Below, piece after piece: positions 12,701-24,700 of a stretch of 60,000 nt of DNA; within the stretch, counting starts at the first letter, position 1; every line of letters starts with the position of its first letter. The position numbers and the translations under genes are program-made. The notes under the pieces are model-generated. The model ran no database searches, was not told the origin of the DNA, and was given only the letters and a program-made list of their open reading frames with translations. This DNA is from Symsagittifera roscoffensis (taxonomy: Eukaryota; Xenacoelomorpha; Acoela; Convolutidae). The DNA lies in the NCBI RefSeq assembly GCF_963678635.1, contig NC_087064.1:70433465-70493464 (forward strand), in the 5' to 3' direction.

Positions 12701-15700
12701 AGTACAAACAGAATGTGTGATGCGGCAACCAAACAGACAAAAATTTAACAGAAAAACGGTAGTCCAACAATTCAATTTTTATCGAACTTTTTTCAATCGC
12801 ATACAAACTGAAAAATACAAGGTCCAGCCGAGAGTCGAACCCCAGAAGCAGACGACGTTGACAGTAGACGGTACAGAGGCGACGGGCTTGTGCGTGTGTG
12901 CCCTCCGAGCGGGACAAGCGGGAAACGCACGAGTTATCTGTGCGGCAAAGAACACACAGGGTTTTCGGAACGGAAGGGAACAAACCGGGAACGGCGAGGA
13001 CCCAAAACCCCCCGGAATACCAACAGAGTGGCGAAGACCCAGCCAGTCAGAGCACCTCTTACAACAACATTGTGGCCAGAACCTCCCCCAGGTTCGAGTG
13101 TGTCGGGTTTTTTGTCGCTGACTCGGGACTAGCCCATCTGGGTCAGCTAATAACGAGGGCCGGAGACGTTGAGAAGAATCCGGGACCCACGCTGTGCGGA
13201 GAATGCAGGAAGAAAGTAACAAGCAACAGCGTGAAATGCACATGGTGCGAACAATGGATACACCAAGGATGTAGCGGTCTATCCCGGCAAGAGATCCAAC
13301 AGCTAGCTAAAGACAACCGATATGCATTTGAGTGCACCAAATGCAGTTCCGCTCTGTCGAACCCTAACAGGGAGTTTCCCGAGGTTGAAACGAGGGGAGA
13401 AAAACCCTGCGAAAACCCCGCGCATGAGCCAAAGGAAGCAAACGGAGCAGACACAAGGGAACCAAGGGAACAAGCTCCCTGGCCCCACCTCGACCAGGAG
13501 TCAGCAGAGGGTGAACCGAGGGGAACAAATACCTGCGACAACCCCGCGCAGGGCCCAACACTGACAAACGAGCTCCCGCAAAGAGAGGAACCGAAGAGTC
13601 CCTGCCTCCATCCCGGACAGGAGCCTGAAGAAGAAGAAACCAGGGGCATAGACATTTGCGAAAACCCCGCGCAACATCTTCTGCGGCAAAAAGACTCGGA
13701 CAAAGGGGAGAAAACAAGGAGAGGAAAAATGAGACGCCCCACTGAAGAACACCTGGAAGCTCGCAGACAGAAGAGAAGACAAAGAAGATTACCCACTCCC
13801 CCCGAGGGACAGCCGAGTATTACGGTAACAGCATGGAACCTACAAGGGTTATCAGTCCACGAAAGAAACAGAAACCGACTGAAGAGAGTAATTACGTATG
13901 CACAAGGCAAAAGATGGGAAATAATCTTAATATCAGAGCTTCGATCAAAATCGAAAGGAGTGATATGGCTAGGTGAAGATAGTGAACAAACAGTTGTTAT
14001 ACACTCCCAACGTAGCGGTATAGTTCTCAGTGGCGAGGCCCTCAAGTCCTGGATCAGCGAAGGCCAAAAGAAAAGTTTCTCGGAGCGCACTCGGAGGTAC
14101 ATGGTATGAAAATTATATCAGTTTACCAACCACTTTGGAGTAACGGGGTCGAAGGAATAGAAGAATATAGACACTGCCTAGAAAATGAAGTAGCCCGAAC
14201 CCCCAAGACCAAGGTATTAATCATTGGAGGGGACCATAATGCTCACATTGGAAGGGAGAGAGCCTGTGAAACAAATGGAAGGTATGGTCTAACCACGCCA
14301 ACAACCGAAGCAGGAGGAGACCTCCTCGATTGGTGTGTAGCGCACGATCGCCAATGGATAAACTCTTTCTCTAACCTTAGGAAAAGGGGAACTTGGTTTA
14401 ACCAAAGCCACCGCAGATGGTATGAGCTGGACGGATTTATAATGAGGCGAGGAGAAAGGCACAGGCATGCAAAAAGGATACAAATTACCGAGGAGCTAAC
14501 GCTATCAGACCACAAGCCGGTATCCCTCCACCTAAAAATCCCAAAGAGGTCCAGACCAACAAGAGTAGCACGGAAACCAGCAATAAACTGTGAGAAATTT
14601 AGTACTGAGCAGACAGCTCTAAAATTCTAAAAGGAGACCGAGACAAAGGAGGTGGACGAGGATAGCTCATGGAGCGAAATAGCGACAGCGCTAACGCAAG
14701 CTGCATTAAAGGTATGTGGAAAGAGAACCAGGCAGATAGCGAATCCGTGGACGATCGGCCACGAAGATGAGCTGTCACAGCTCCATAATTCCATAGCTTC
14801 GGCCGTGAGGGATAGAAACGAATCCTTAGAGCAGGACCGCCCACTCCAAGATATACTGCGTAATAGGGACAACCTTAGGAAAGCAAGGGCTAAAATGAAG
14901 GGGAAGCTGAAAGAATTAGAACGTGAATGGTGGGATAAAATCCTAGACGAATGCCAACAGGCCAACATCAAAGGAGATATGGGCACCATGTACCGAACAC
15001 TACGCCAATTAGGCGGCAGAGATAGGAAACCGGATACTGGCACAACACTCACAACTGATGAATTCAAAGCCCACTTCGAAGGAGTATCGAAAAACCGATA
15101 TGAAATCAGCCCTCAGCTTCTAATGGATACTGTTGCACGTATGGGGGATCACAGAGCGGAAAAGAAGTATATCGAAGAAAATAACCTGCTAAATGAGACC
15201 CCATCGGATAAGGAAATACAGGACTGCATCAGTGAAATAAGGGAATCCGCGCCCGGAAAAGACAATGTCCGCATAAAGTACATCAAATTGGCCAGCCCAT
15301 ATGTTAAATCAGCAATAGTGGCCATGGTTAAAAAGATGTTCTTATTCCGCGCCCCGACATGGGACGAAATCCTAAAGAACGGACAAATAGTACCCCTACA
15401 TAAGAAGGGCGGAAAAAAATGATGTAAACAACTATAGAGGAGTCTGCCTATTGGCCATGGGCAGCAGGATCCTAGCAAGAATTCTGTCCAAAAGACTAAG
15501 AAAGTGGACAGAACGCCTAAATCTTCTAGATGACAATCAAAGCGGCTTCAGGATCGGAAGGTCGACTGCGGATGCAACACAAATCCTGGTCAGAATAACA
15601 GAAGACGCAGACGATCTAAAGAAGAGGCGAGCAATCTGGAACCTGCCTCAAATTGAACATACTGACCCCGAAGCAAGGCTTTTGGACCTATGTAAAGCGT

Positions 15701-18700
15701 ATCCCAGAGTGAACAAACCAGCTCTTTGGGAAATCCTGCGAAACTACGGGATGAAAGGACCCTTCCTAGAATCCCTAGCAGATTTACACGAGGCAACCAG
15801 TTACCAAGTGAAAGGGAAGGAAGGAGATAGCGAGGAATGGATCCCAGAACGGGGTCTCAGGGAGGGTTGCTCGACATCGCCATGTCTATTCAATATCTAT
15901 CACCAAGTGGTAATGCGCATAGCGGAGAATGAACGGAAAAAGATATCAGACGCGAAACATGGACAGACGGGCATAAAATGGCGATGGATACCAGGCAGCA
16001 ATATACCGGATATAAACAAGATCGAAAAGTCAAACAGCGAGACGCAAACTGTTAACATAACCATATCCTTGTTCGCAGATGATACCACTATCATCGGCGA
16101 GCAAAGAGAGCTGGAAGAGGGCGTTAACATTATCAAAGAAGTCATGGAGAAATTTGAGGAAAAGAACAACACAGACAAAGAAGAAAAGGCTTTATTTGGA
16201 TCAGAAGAAGCAGAAGAAATACGCATGTTGGGTTGTTGGCTAGGTCCAAAAAAAGACCTAATGAACAGAAAAAAGCGAGCTGGATACCTATGGGCAAAAT
16301 GCCGCTCGCAACTTCTGAAAAGTAAACTTCCCAGAAACAAACAAGCACAAGTGGTGCAAGCATGTGTCGAAAGTGGGCTCCTATTCGATTGCGCTACTCG
16401 GCCGTGGTATAACCAAGAGATCAATAATATTCAGTCAAGGATAGATAAAAGGTATAGATATCTCTGGAGTAATAAAAAGGGTCCACCGCTGAAACAAATG
16501 CATTATGAGGGGGTTAATATGCAGGACATCCGGAACATGTACGACATAAGATCATTGAGATGGAAGATCGAGAAACGTACATTAGAGCGGATAGGCCACA
16601 TATTAAGAATGAGCAACGCAAGGACGGTTAAAATGGCGGTGTTAGGGTGGCTGGGCAGCCTCGAGGAAATCCAGAAGCGACCAGGTTACAAACAGAAAAC
16701 CATTTTCTACTGGAGGAAGTTGCTCAAGGAGGCCGGAATCAACTGGACCGAAGCCCCTAAATTTGCCTTAGACCGAAAAGAATGGAAAAGAAGAATCAAG
16801 ATACGCATGGACCACTTGGAGAATTGGGAGTACCAACAAGGGAATCGCCATGATGGGGAAGAAAAGTTAGAGAAGAGGAATTTCGATCTCCCCCCGACGA
16901 ACTTACAGTGTGACATATGTGAAAAAGTTTGCAAATCGGTAGGGGGACTAAAGATTCACATAAAGAGAATGCACACCGAAGCCTCGCACTCTTTCACGTG
17001 CAGTCGTTGCCAGAAAACATGGAAGACAGAAGGTCCATACAAAAATCACGTCAAAGTCTGTAACCCTCAAGAAGCTGAAAAACCCAGAAAATACATAGCA
17101 AAGAAGAAGGAATGTAGCAAATGCAACAGGACACTGTCGGCGACAAACATGGCCAAACACACAGACAGATGCAGGGGGAGAGGGCATGGCTCGAACGAGC
17201 CGAACGCCTAGAAGAAGAAGAAGAAGAAGAGGCGACGGCGTTAACTCTAGGACAAGTGGGAAGAAGCCTAGAGGTTGTGAAGGTTCAATAAAAATAAAAG
17301 AAAAGTTAAAACGTGTAACAAAAGTTGTTTACTGGAAAAAGTCTTGTTCCCGATTTCAAGACACTTGCTCTCGCAAAATTAATCATACCTGATTTATTCG
17401 AACAGGAACTTTTGCATTCGAAACAACGCAATATAAGTTCATAATGGCATAAAACATAAGCTGTTTAATCGAAAACAAAACTATATACTTAAAAAAATAT
17501 TTCAAATCAGTTTTGGTAAAATGACAAATTTTCAACGAGATGTAAAAAAATCAGAATAAAAAAAAAGTCATGCATAAAAAAACAGCCGAAAAAAACAGTA
17601 CCAAATAAAACAAATTTAATTAAAAAAAAACGGGAATCCGAAAAAAATCAACAATTTTTCTAGAAAATTATTTGAAAAAAAAACTATCACCGGAAACGAA
17701 CTACACCTGATTACTACCTAAATGAAGGTAGTTTAATTTGAGTTTTCAAGAAAAAGAGCATGTCCAAAATTAACCATTCTTACACATTTGACCATTCTGT
17801 GCCTAAACTTATTTGCGGGAAAAATTCTAGTACCCGATTGCAATACCCTTGCTTATCGCAAGGGTAATAAGCCATTGTAAGCCTGCAAACCTTATTTTGA
17901 TTGAAAAACCTTATCAGTTCGAAAAAAAGACCAAACATCGAAAAATTCAAACAAGTTTTTCTCGACACTGCGAAAATTTTTCAGAAGAATGTTATTCGAA
18001 ACACGACTGAAGGGGCTTTAATGATATATAACTACACCCACTCCAATGATTATTTGGGATACCTGATTTTGCGTGGAAAAAAAAATAAAACAGCCGAACA
18101 CAAAGTTCCTTTATATTTTTCAAATGGTCGGAACAAAAATTTGATATTTCGACACGGAACATGCAATAGTAAGAAAAAATGGCCCTCATCAAAAATTCAA
18201 CACACGAGGTTGACCACAAAAGAAAGGTTTTTCGACAACCTAAATTTTCGATTTCTTGTATCTGCCGTTTTTTTCTTCTTGAAAAGAGGTAACTGCAATA
18301 AATGAAGTTTTCGGAATCATTTCTTTATATGTGACTGACTAGACAACCCGACTTACCTCAAGTAGTAAGTTGGCACGAGTGAAGCGTCAACGGGAGTACT
18401 TCCTCGTCCCACCTGTTTCGAAGGAGTAGATGGGGAGGGCGAGGTGGGAGTGGGGAGGGCAGAAGAAAGAATAGAACGAGTGGAGGCGGTAGTGGTCTTA
18501 TTTGGACTCCACAGTTGGGCCCCACTTAGACTCTGATAGACTTCACTTCCACCACAAGAGTAACTGCTTAAGTCTCCGTATCCATAACCATATCCATAGC
18601 AGTACTCACTCTCTAAAACAGTGTTTATAATTGAAAATTATGAGGCTTCGTTTTAGTTGAACTGACACGAAAAAATCTCTGAACGACTATTAGATGAACA

Positions 18701-21700
18701 AGGTTAACCGCTTGCTGTGTTCCCAACCGCTTGCAAGTAGCAGAGTGTTCCCAACACACTGAGTGAAGAAAACAATTAAACAAAGAAAAAAATAAAAGTT
18801 TATTTTTTTTTCAATTTTGCCGAAAATTTCCTGTTATTTTTAAGTACGAAAGCGCTATTTTATGTAAATAATTTCACGCACGTGTTAGTTGATAGCAAAA
18901 ATACCATTAAAAGTGTAGTAGGAAAATATTTGAGGTCAGCCTCTAACCAAACTTCTGCCAGCCTTTATCTAATTCAGTCTGAAAAACGAAAGAAAAATCG
19001 AACCAGTTTTTCTCAACACTTAGTCAACTTTTTTGATTGATTTTAGTAATCTCAATAAAAACTAATAGGTCTTTAATATGATATTGAACTCTACGCAATT
19101 TGTTAGGAGTAGACGAAATTGCAAAAAAATCCATACCTAACAAGAATAAGCAGTTGCTGTACAAGAGGCACAGATCGTTCCGGTCACAATCACTTTTGCA
19201 AAAGTTCATTAAGGATGATATTAGGCTGCCCTGAGAAATAATCTTAAAATCTGCACATTTATTCTAGCAAAAATAAACTAAAAAGCAGAAAAGTTGAATT
19301 TTAAGACGGAAGGGATGTAAGCTTGCAGTTAAACAATTTTAATTTTTTGAAATTACACAAAGACGGAACTGCAATTCGATCACAAACACAAAAAAATAAA
19401 GACAAAAATTAGATTTTAAAAAGAAATGAAACATGCTAAGAAAAGGTAAAAATCCTTGAAAAATGAAACTGTTGATTTGTTTCGAAATCGAAACGCTGAC
19501 CCCTGGATTACGAGGCTCACGTCCTCTCATATGCTGACAATGAGCATACATTAGCCACCAAAAAAGCAGCTAGAACAGATTCGATAAAATTACCAAATGT
19601 TATGCAGCAAAGATGCCACCAAATGGAAACTTTTATTAGCAAAATGAATAGGAAGCTAGCCTATTCGTAGTATAACAATAAACACGCTAGATGGTGTGCA
19701 TAATCAATGAAATTATCTTAGATAGTGCAAAATCAAAACCTTTATTTTAGGCCAAATAAAGAACAAAGCTTAATTTAAATGCATGAAATTTTAAACTGTC
19801 AAAATTTTGAATGCACGAATTTGAGCTTTCCGAAGGATTTCAAAATAACTAAACTTCTAAAGGTAACCTAAAATGCGTCGATTATCAAATAAAATCCACG
19901 CCTCGCTTTTAATGCTCCGATGGAGGTCTGGAAAGCGAAATTTCTATCTCGACATTCAGTAACGGTTTACCGTTTTTTTTATTGCAGCTCGAACCACTCA
20001 TGAAACAGAGACGAGGCTCAAACGCAGGCAACAAACAACAAAAGAGCTCCTAAAATTTCACACAGGCGAAGTTGCACTTGGCATACACAAGCAAACATAT
20101 TACCGATAACGCTACTAGGAAAAACTGAATGAGTAAAACTTTGTGTCTACAAAATTTCTTAAGTGCAAGCCAATTATGACCCATTAGCAGTCAATTTGAA
20201 AAAAGAAAAAATTTTCCAACTAACATGCCTCAATTGATAGAGCGGACGCATTTTAACTAGTAAACGAAAAAATTCGTTTAAAACATCCGACCCTGCCAAG
20301 GTTCGAACCCTCTTATTTTTTTGCTGGTCGCCTTCCCTACCTCTACGCTACAGATCCATAATACCCTGAAGCTTAAGTGCTATTTGTAACATATTAGTCT
20401 GTGTTAACTTTTTTAGCATTGGCTGTACTTAATAGCTGGTTATAGATAAAATGAACACATTTTGTCGCAACAATATTTGCTTTTTATGAAACAAAGAAGC
20501 TCCTGCTTTGTCAAAACTAGATTTTCTTCAAACAACAAATAACCGCAACCGAGGTTTTTCTTCGGTAGTAGAAAAAAATGGCAAAAAACTGCTTATAGCG
20601 GAATTTAATACTTATAACTTTGCCATTCAGAAAGATTTTCAAACAAATTTTATGTTTCCTTATTTCGTAAAAATTCCCTCGTCATTTTCAAGGGGAAATT
20701 TGAAAAAAAAATTGCCAAAATTGAGTTTTGATGACAAATAAGTTAATTCAACTATGGTTTTTAAATAGTAAAATGAGTTGACGCGAGCATTTTTCTAGCA
20801 TTGAGGCGAGCCCAATCTAGTGACTACGGTTTTTAATATGAAAAGTTTCTGACTCAACATTTCGCGAAATTTTTGAAATGATTAATTTATAACAATTTAG
20901 ATTTCAAATTATTACATGCGAAACGCATGTGGGACCTGTCTTTCGTAGTTGCTTTTTCGAGGGACCACTCTAGCATAGTATTACCGGTATAGCTTATGCG
21001 GCTTAAAATTCATGATAGTTACGACTAAATTATCAAAAAAAAAATGTCTGATGCTTTAATACAAGCTTATCGTCTTTTGCAATGAGTAAAATGGTTTTAA
21101 GCTATTTCTCAAAAAAATTCTCCATTTTTTCAATATGTATCGATTCTTATTTGTACAGTAATAGAAAAAGAAACCTTAATTGGTACATTTTTTCAAGAAA
21201 GCTAAATGCCAAGAAAGAACTCTACTCACCGTTTATTTCCGATAACTGTCTGGATGCTCCCGGCAGGACCAATTGGGAGCCAGAAACAGATGAAACGCTC
21301 AAAGCCTGCGATCGATTGCCTCCTGAAAAACTGCAACTCCTTTGAGCAACTGGAGTAGGCGGTAACTGTTGCTTCTGCAAAGGGTGCTGGTGAATTGGAG
21401 AGGATAGCTGAGCTTCTGATTTCTGATTGGCCGACGAAGATTGATTGCTTGAGACGTCCTGGCGGAGCCTTCCGATTGCACTAGCGGATAAATGTTGCGG
21501 AGTCTGTGGTGTTCCAGGGATGTTTGCTGCTTGATTCAGACCGTGACTATTAGTAATGAACTGTTGCGCAGTTGTGTGTTGTGACGAGGATGAGGACTGG
21601 AATTGTTGAAAGGAGGTCGCGGCGGCCTGTTTTGTTGTGCCGGCGGTTGTTCCGCTCAGTTTTCTACTCAGAACAGCCTTGTTTGCAGCTGCCGTTGAAG

Positions 21701-24700
21701 TTGAGTTTATATTTGCAGTTGCTTGAAATAATAAAAAAATATATAAGCACAGAATGACTAAAAATTAAGTGAACTGTATTCAACAAAAGTATGAAATAAC
21801 CGGGGCAATAAAAAGAATTAGAGACTCCTCGAGCGAAATAATTCGAATAAGGCGCTATATTCATTTATCTTTATTGCAATTTCGCAATAGCAAGGCGATA
21901 TTGCAAAAAAAAACTCTTTGATTTATAATAACCGAGGAGACTAAAACACTTTTTTATCGCATCACCGATCGATACATAAATCAGACTGTTCTAGGCGAGC
22001 ACAAGTGAGTATGTGTCAAAAGACATGATAGAGCAAAACAAAAAATGTTTATTTCCAATTCAGTTTGTTTGTCTGAATACTTTTTGTGACTAACGACACG
22101 CTCAATCAAGAAAATAAAAACATGGCCAATTGACAGCTCGAAAAGAGTCAATGGCCCAAATAAACCGAAAAAATACAGACTTTTTGAAAATTCACATTTG
22201 AATTTCATAGAAAAAATAGATGGTCTTAAAGCTCTTTGAATTTGAAGAGCACTGATTTAAGAAATCTATGAAAGATTTTTGCTAAAATTGGATCAATAGG
22301 TTAAACTTTTTATTCGCTGAGAAATCGGCAAGAATTAAAATCCACTTTCGAAACTAGATGTTGATCACATTTTTGGTGACCTTTACACTTTTGCTGTTCG
22401 ATAGTGGAGTTTGCCTTCCTTTTAACAAAAAAATGAACTGAATTTAAAAAAAAATTATAAGTCAAACAACAAAAATCAAATTTGAGCCTGAACAAGTTTT
22501 AAGACTTTTCCTGAAAAAACCATCACGACCTACATAAGAGTCTGAACTACGCTCATCGACTGTTAATAAAAGCAAAAATAAATTCACAATATTTTTATTC
22601 CCGGGGATTACCTTCAGATGTCCTCGTAGTACACAGACTATCGTTATAATTTGTTGCATAATGAGTGGAAAAATATTTTCTATTTTTTTTAAATTATGAT
22701 AAATAAAACAAATATAGCGAAAAGTCAAACTTTGGACTAAGAAACGATTTGAGCCTCTACAATAAACTTCAATTTAAACTTCGAGATAAATCTAGCTGTA
22801 TTAAATTCTTAAATTGAGAAAAATAAACTGGGACATTTCAAAAAGACAGCCCAAAACTTGAGCCCCAGGGCTATTTTCTAGTGCCTTTGAGATAACAGTA
22901 TAACTTCCCAAAATGGATTTCCAAATATTCCAGTTTAATCCAAGACCTGATCTTACGATCTGGCGTTAATTTCATGGAAACCTAGCTCCCAGCAGCATAG
23001 CCGAAGAGTAGAATCGCAAAGAGCTTAGATTTCTGCTTCAATTCGCTTGTCAGAAAATCTTTGCTTTGTGCTTCGATTTTCACCGCTTTATAACTTAAAC
23101 TTTTATCGGAAAGTTTTTAATTTGGAAAGTTTTTAATTTGTAATTTATTGAATTATAAATATGCTTAGACTTTTATTCTAAAAGACTATCTTTTCATTGC
23201 ACTTTAAGAAAACAATCACAGCATTTTGCCCCGAGTAACAGAGCAACCGCCCGTGAAATATTTGCAAACTTGTACCTTTAGGAGAACATTTTTAAGGCAT
23301 AACAAATGTCTGCGACTTTGTTCATGCCTGTTCCCAGCAGACGCGCCTGAATAATTACGGTTTAGTCTTGGTAAGAATAAGCATGGTCCAAACTGCCGAT
23401 AAGACAAAGTGAAAATAGGCAAAACAAACCGAGGGAGCCAAGTGATCAAAAGTACTGTTATAGTTAAACTGCGCAACAGTTGAGTTCAGAGACCGTCTAT
23501 TCACTGTTTTGGTAATGGACTGTCATACTGTAAGATAAAATAACTGGAGAAATTTATTATTATTATCGTTATAATGAATATTATTGACGGTTGGAAAAAC
23601 TTGTTTTACCCCAGGAAGCAAAACACTCAAATTTTTGATTTTTCCTTCAATTTCAAGATTTCCGAGTTTTGAAAAAAATTATCATTGACATTTTGAGAAA
23701 AAAAATCAGAAGTATAATAGATCATAACTAAATTTAATTGACATTAAAATTTGGAAAAAAAAGTTTGAACCAATTTCAGATATAAGACATTTAATCAACA
23801 CATGCTCCAATGATCCATGTCATCATAAGATTCTACTAAAAACTTAAGGGTCAACACGCAAAGTATGCACAAAAATAGCATTCAACATAAATTCCTTCAT
23901 CCGCTTAGAGAAAGCCATTTGACTGATTTATCGCCCTTGGCCATGGCCTTTTTTACGGAAAAAAATCACAACAGGGAGAAATCAAGGGTTTTTAATTCGG
24001 GTTCTTTTTCCTTTCCCCCCCCCCCCCCCCACCTGCAAATTTTTACATGTAAATTTATTGACTACATTGTCCGATTGCTATGAAAATTTACATACAGACT
24101 AATAAGACCACGACAAACATATTTGGTCTTCATACTCAAACTCGTAAAACCACTCGTTACACTAATATATTGAAGGGGGGGAAGGAAAAAGAGCCTTAAT
24201 TCGACATAGTTGCAAAGAATATTGCAACAGATCAAAAATTAAAAAAATCATTCACTTTCGCTTAAATCTATTTTTGCTCATGTTTTCCCAGATGACTCCA
24301 AATGGGATATTTCAACATGTGTGATTTTATGGTGAAGTATTTCACGACACATGAGATTTTTATTACCTTCGTGATCTTTTGACACGTGTTCTGACACCAA
24401 AAATATGAAGTGATTTTACTCTGCGCAAAACAAGAAGAATTGAATAGGTAAAATAATCAAATTTTACTCATACCAAAACATATTCAATGGGAATTTTCTC
24501 GAAAAGCAGGAGGAATAATCAAGCAAAACGGTGAAAGAACGGCCTTAACAAGTAAAACCACCTTTGAAACTAATTTGAGGCAAGCCTTCTTATTCAGCAG
24601 GTAAAATCATTGCAGTAGAAAAGACAATACAAGAGAGAATTTAGCTATTTTTAAACTGCAAGAGCAAAAAGCGATATCGGTAAAAGGAAAACAACGTTAA

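Larger units (their letters stand above)
12898..14109 (+). pseudogene. LINE ORF part 1: 2A peptide, PHD finger, linker repeats, endonuclease N-terminus
   Basis: 403 codons. Residues 90-97 are DVEKNPGP preceded by LITRAG, a canonical 2A ribosome-skipping motif, with predicted separation between G96 and P97. Directly after it, C100-x2-C103-x10-C114-x2-C117-x4-H122-x2-C125-x20-C146-x2-C149 forms a C4HC3 PHD finger. Residues about 165-265 contain three imperfect copies of RG....C(E/D)NPA. The end, ITVTAWNLQGLS to ISELR and SQRSGIVL, is the start of an APE endonuclease. The frame is lost at about 14100, and the endonuclease continues in frame 3 from 14106. Confidence 0.9.
12829..17301 (+). mobile_element. 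Non-LTR retrotransposon (LINE) with 2A-like peptide, PHD finger, AP endonuclease, RT and zinc fingers
   Basis: One long coding frame, broken in three places, covers 12898-17211. It encodes a 2A-like motif, C4HC3 PHD finger, repeat-rich linker, APE-type endonuclease, reverse transcriptase with FADD, and three C-terminal zinc fingers. An A-rich 3' tail (CAATAAAAATAAAAG) ends at about 17301. It lies in a NAV intron in antisense orientation. Its G+C content is visibly higher than that of the AT-rich surroundings. The few lesions suggest a recent insertion. I could not find a clear target-site duplication. The RT reminds me of LINEs that are very abundant in dinoflagellate genomes; that comparison is from memory. 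Confidence 0.9.
11330..18356 (-). other. NAV intron between exons 7 and 8, carrying the LINE
   Basis: Contains a G17 run (11372-11388), unremarkable AT-rich DNA at 11.4-12.0 kb, hairpin module C (12041-12093), hairpin module A (12380-12415), the LINE at 12.83-17.3 kb, and hairpin module B copies at about 17362 and 17847. 17.9-18.3 kb shows only short non-conserved ORFs. Confidence 0.7.

Noticed and set aside
12693-13121. Plus-strand ORF of 142 codons at the LINE 5' end
   Set aside because: It spans the boundary between an older repeat and the LINE and is in a different frame from the 2A-PHD protein.
15451-15453. ATG at 15451 as start of an independent RT gene
   Set aside because: It lies inside the RT domain; motifs 0-2a precede it in another frame, so it follows a frameshift.
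17836-17875. Helitron terminus (hairpin before CTRR)
   Set aside because: The hairpins are not followed by CTAG-type ends, and no matching TC start was found.
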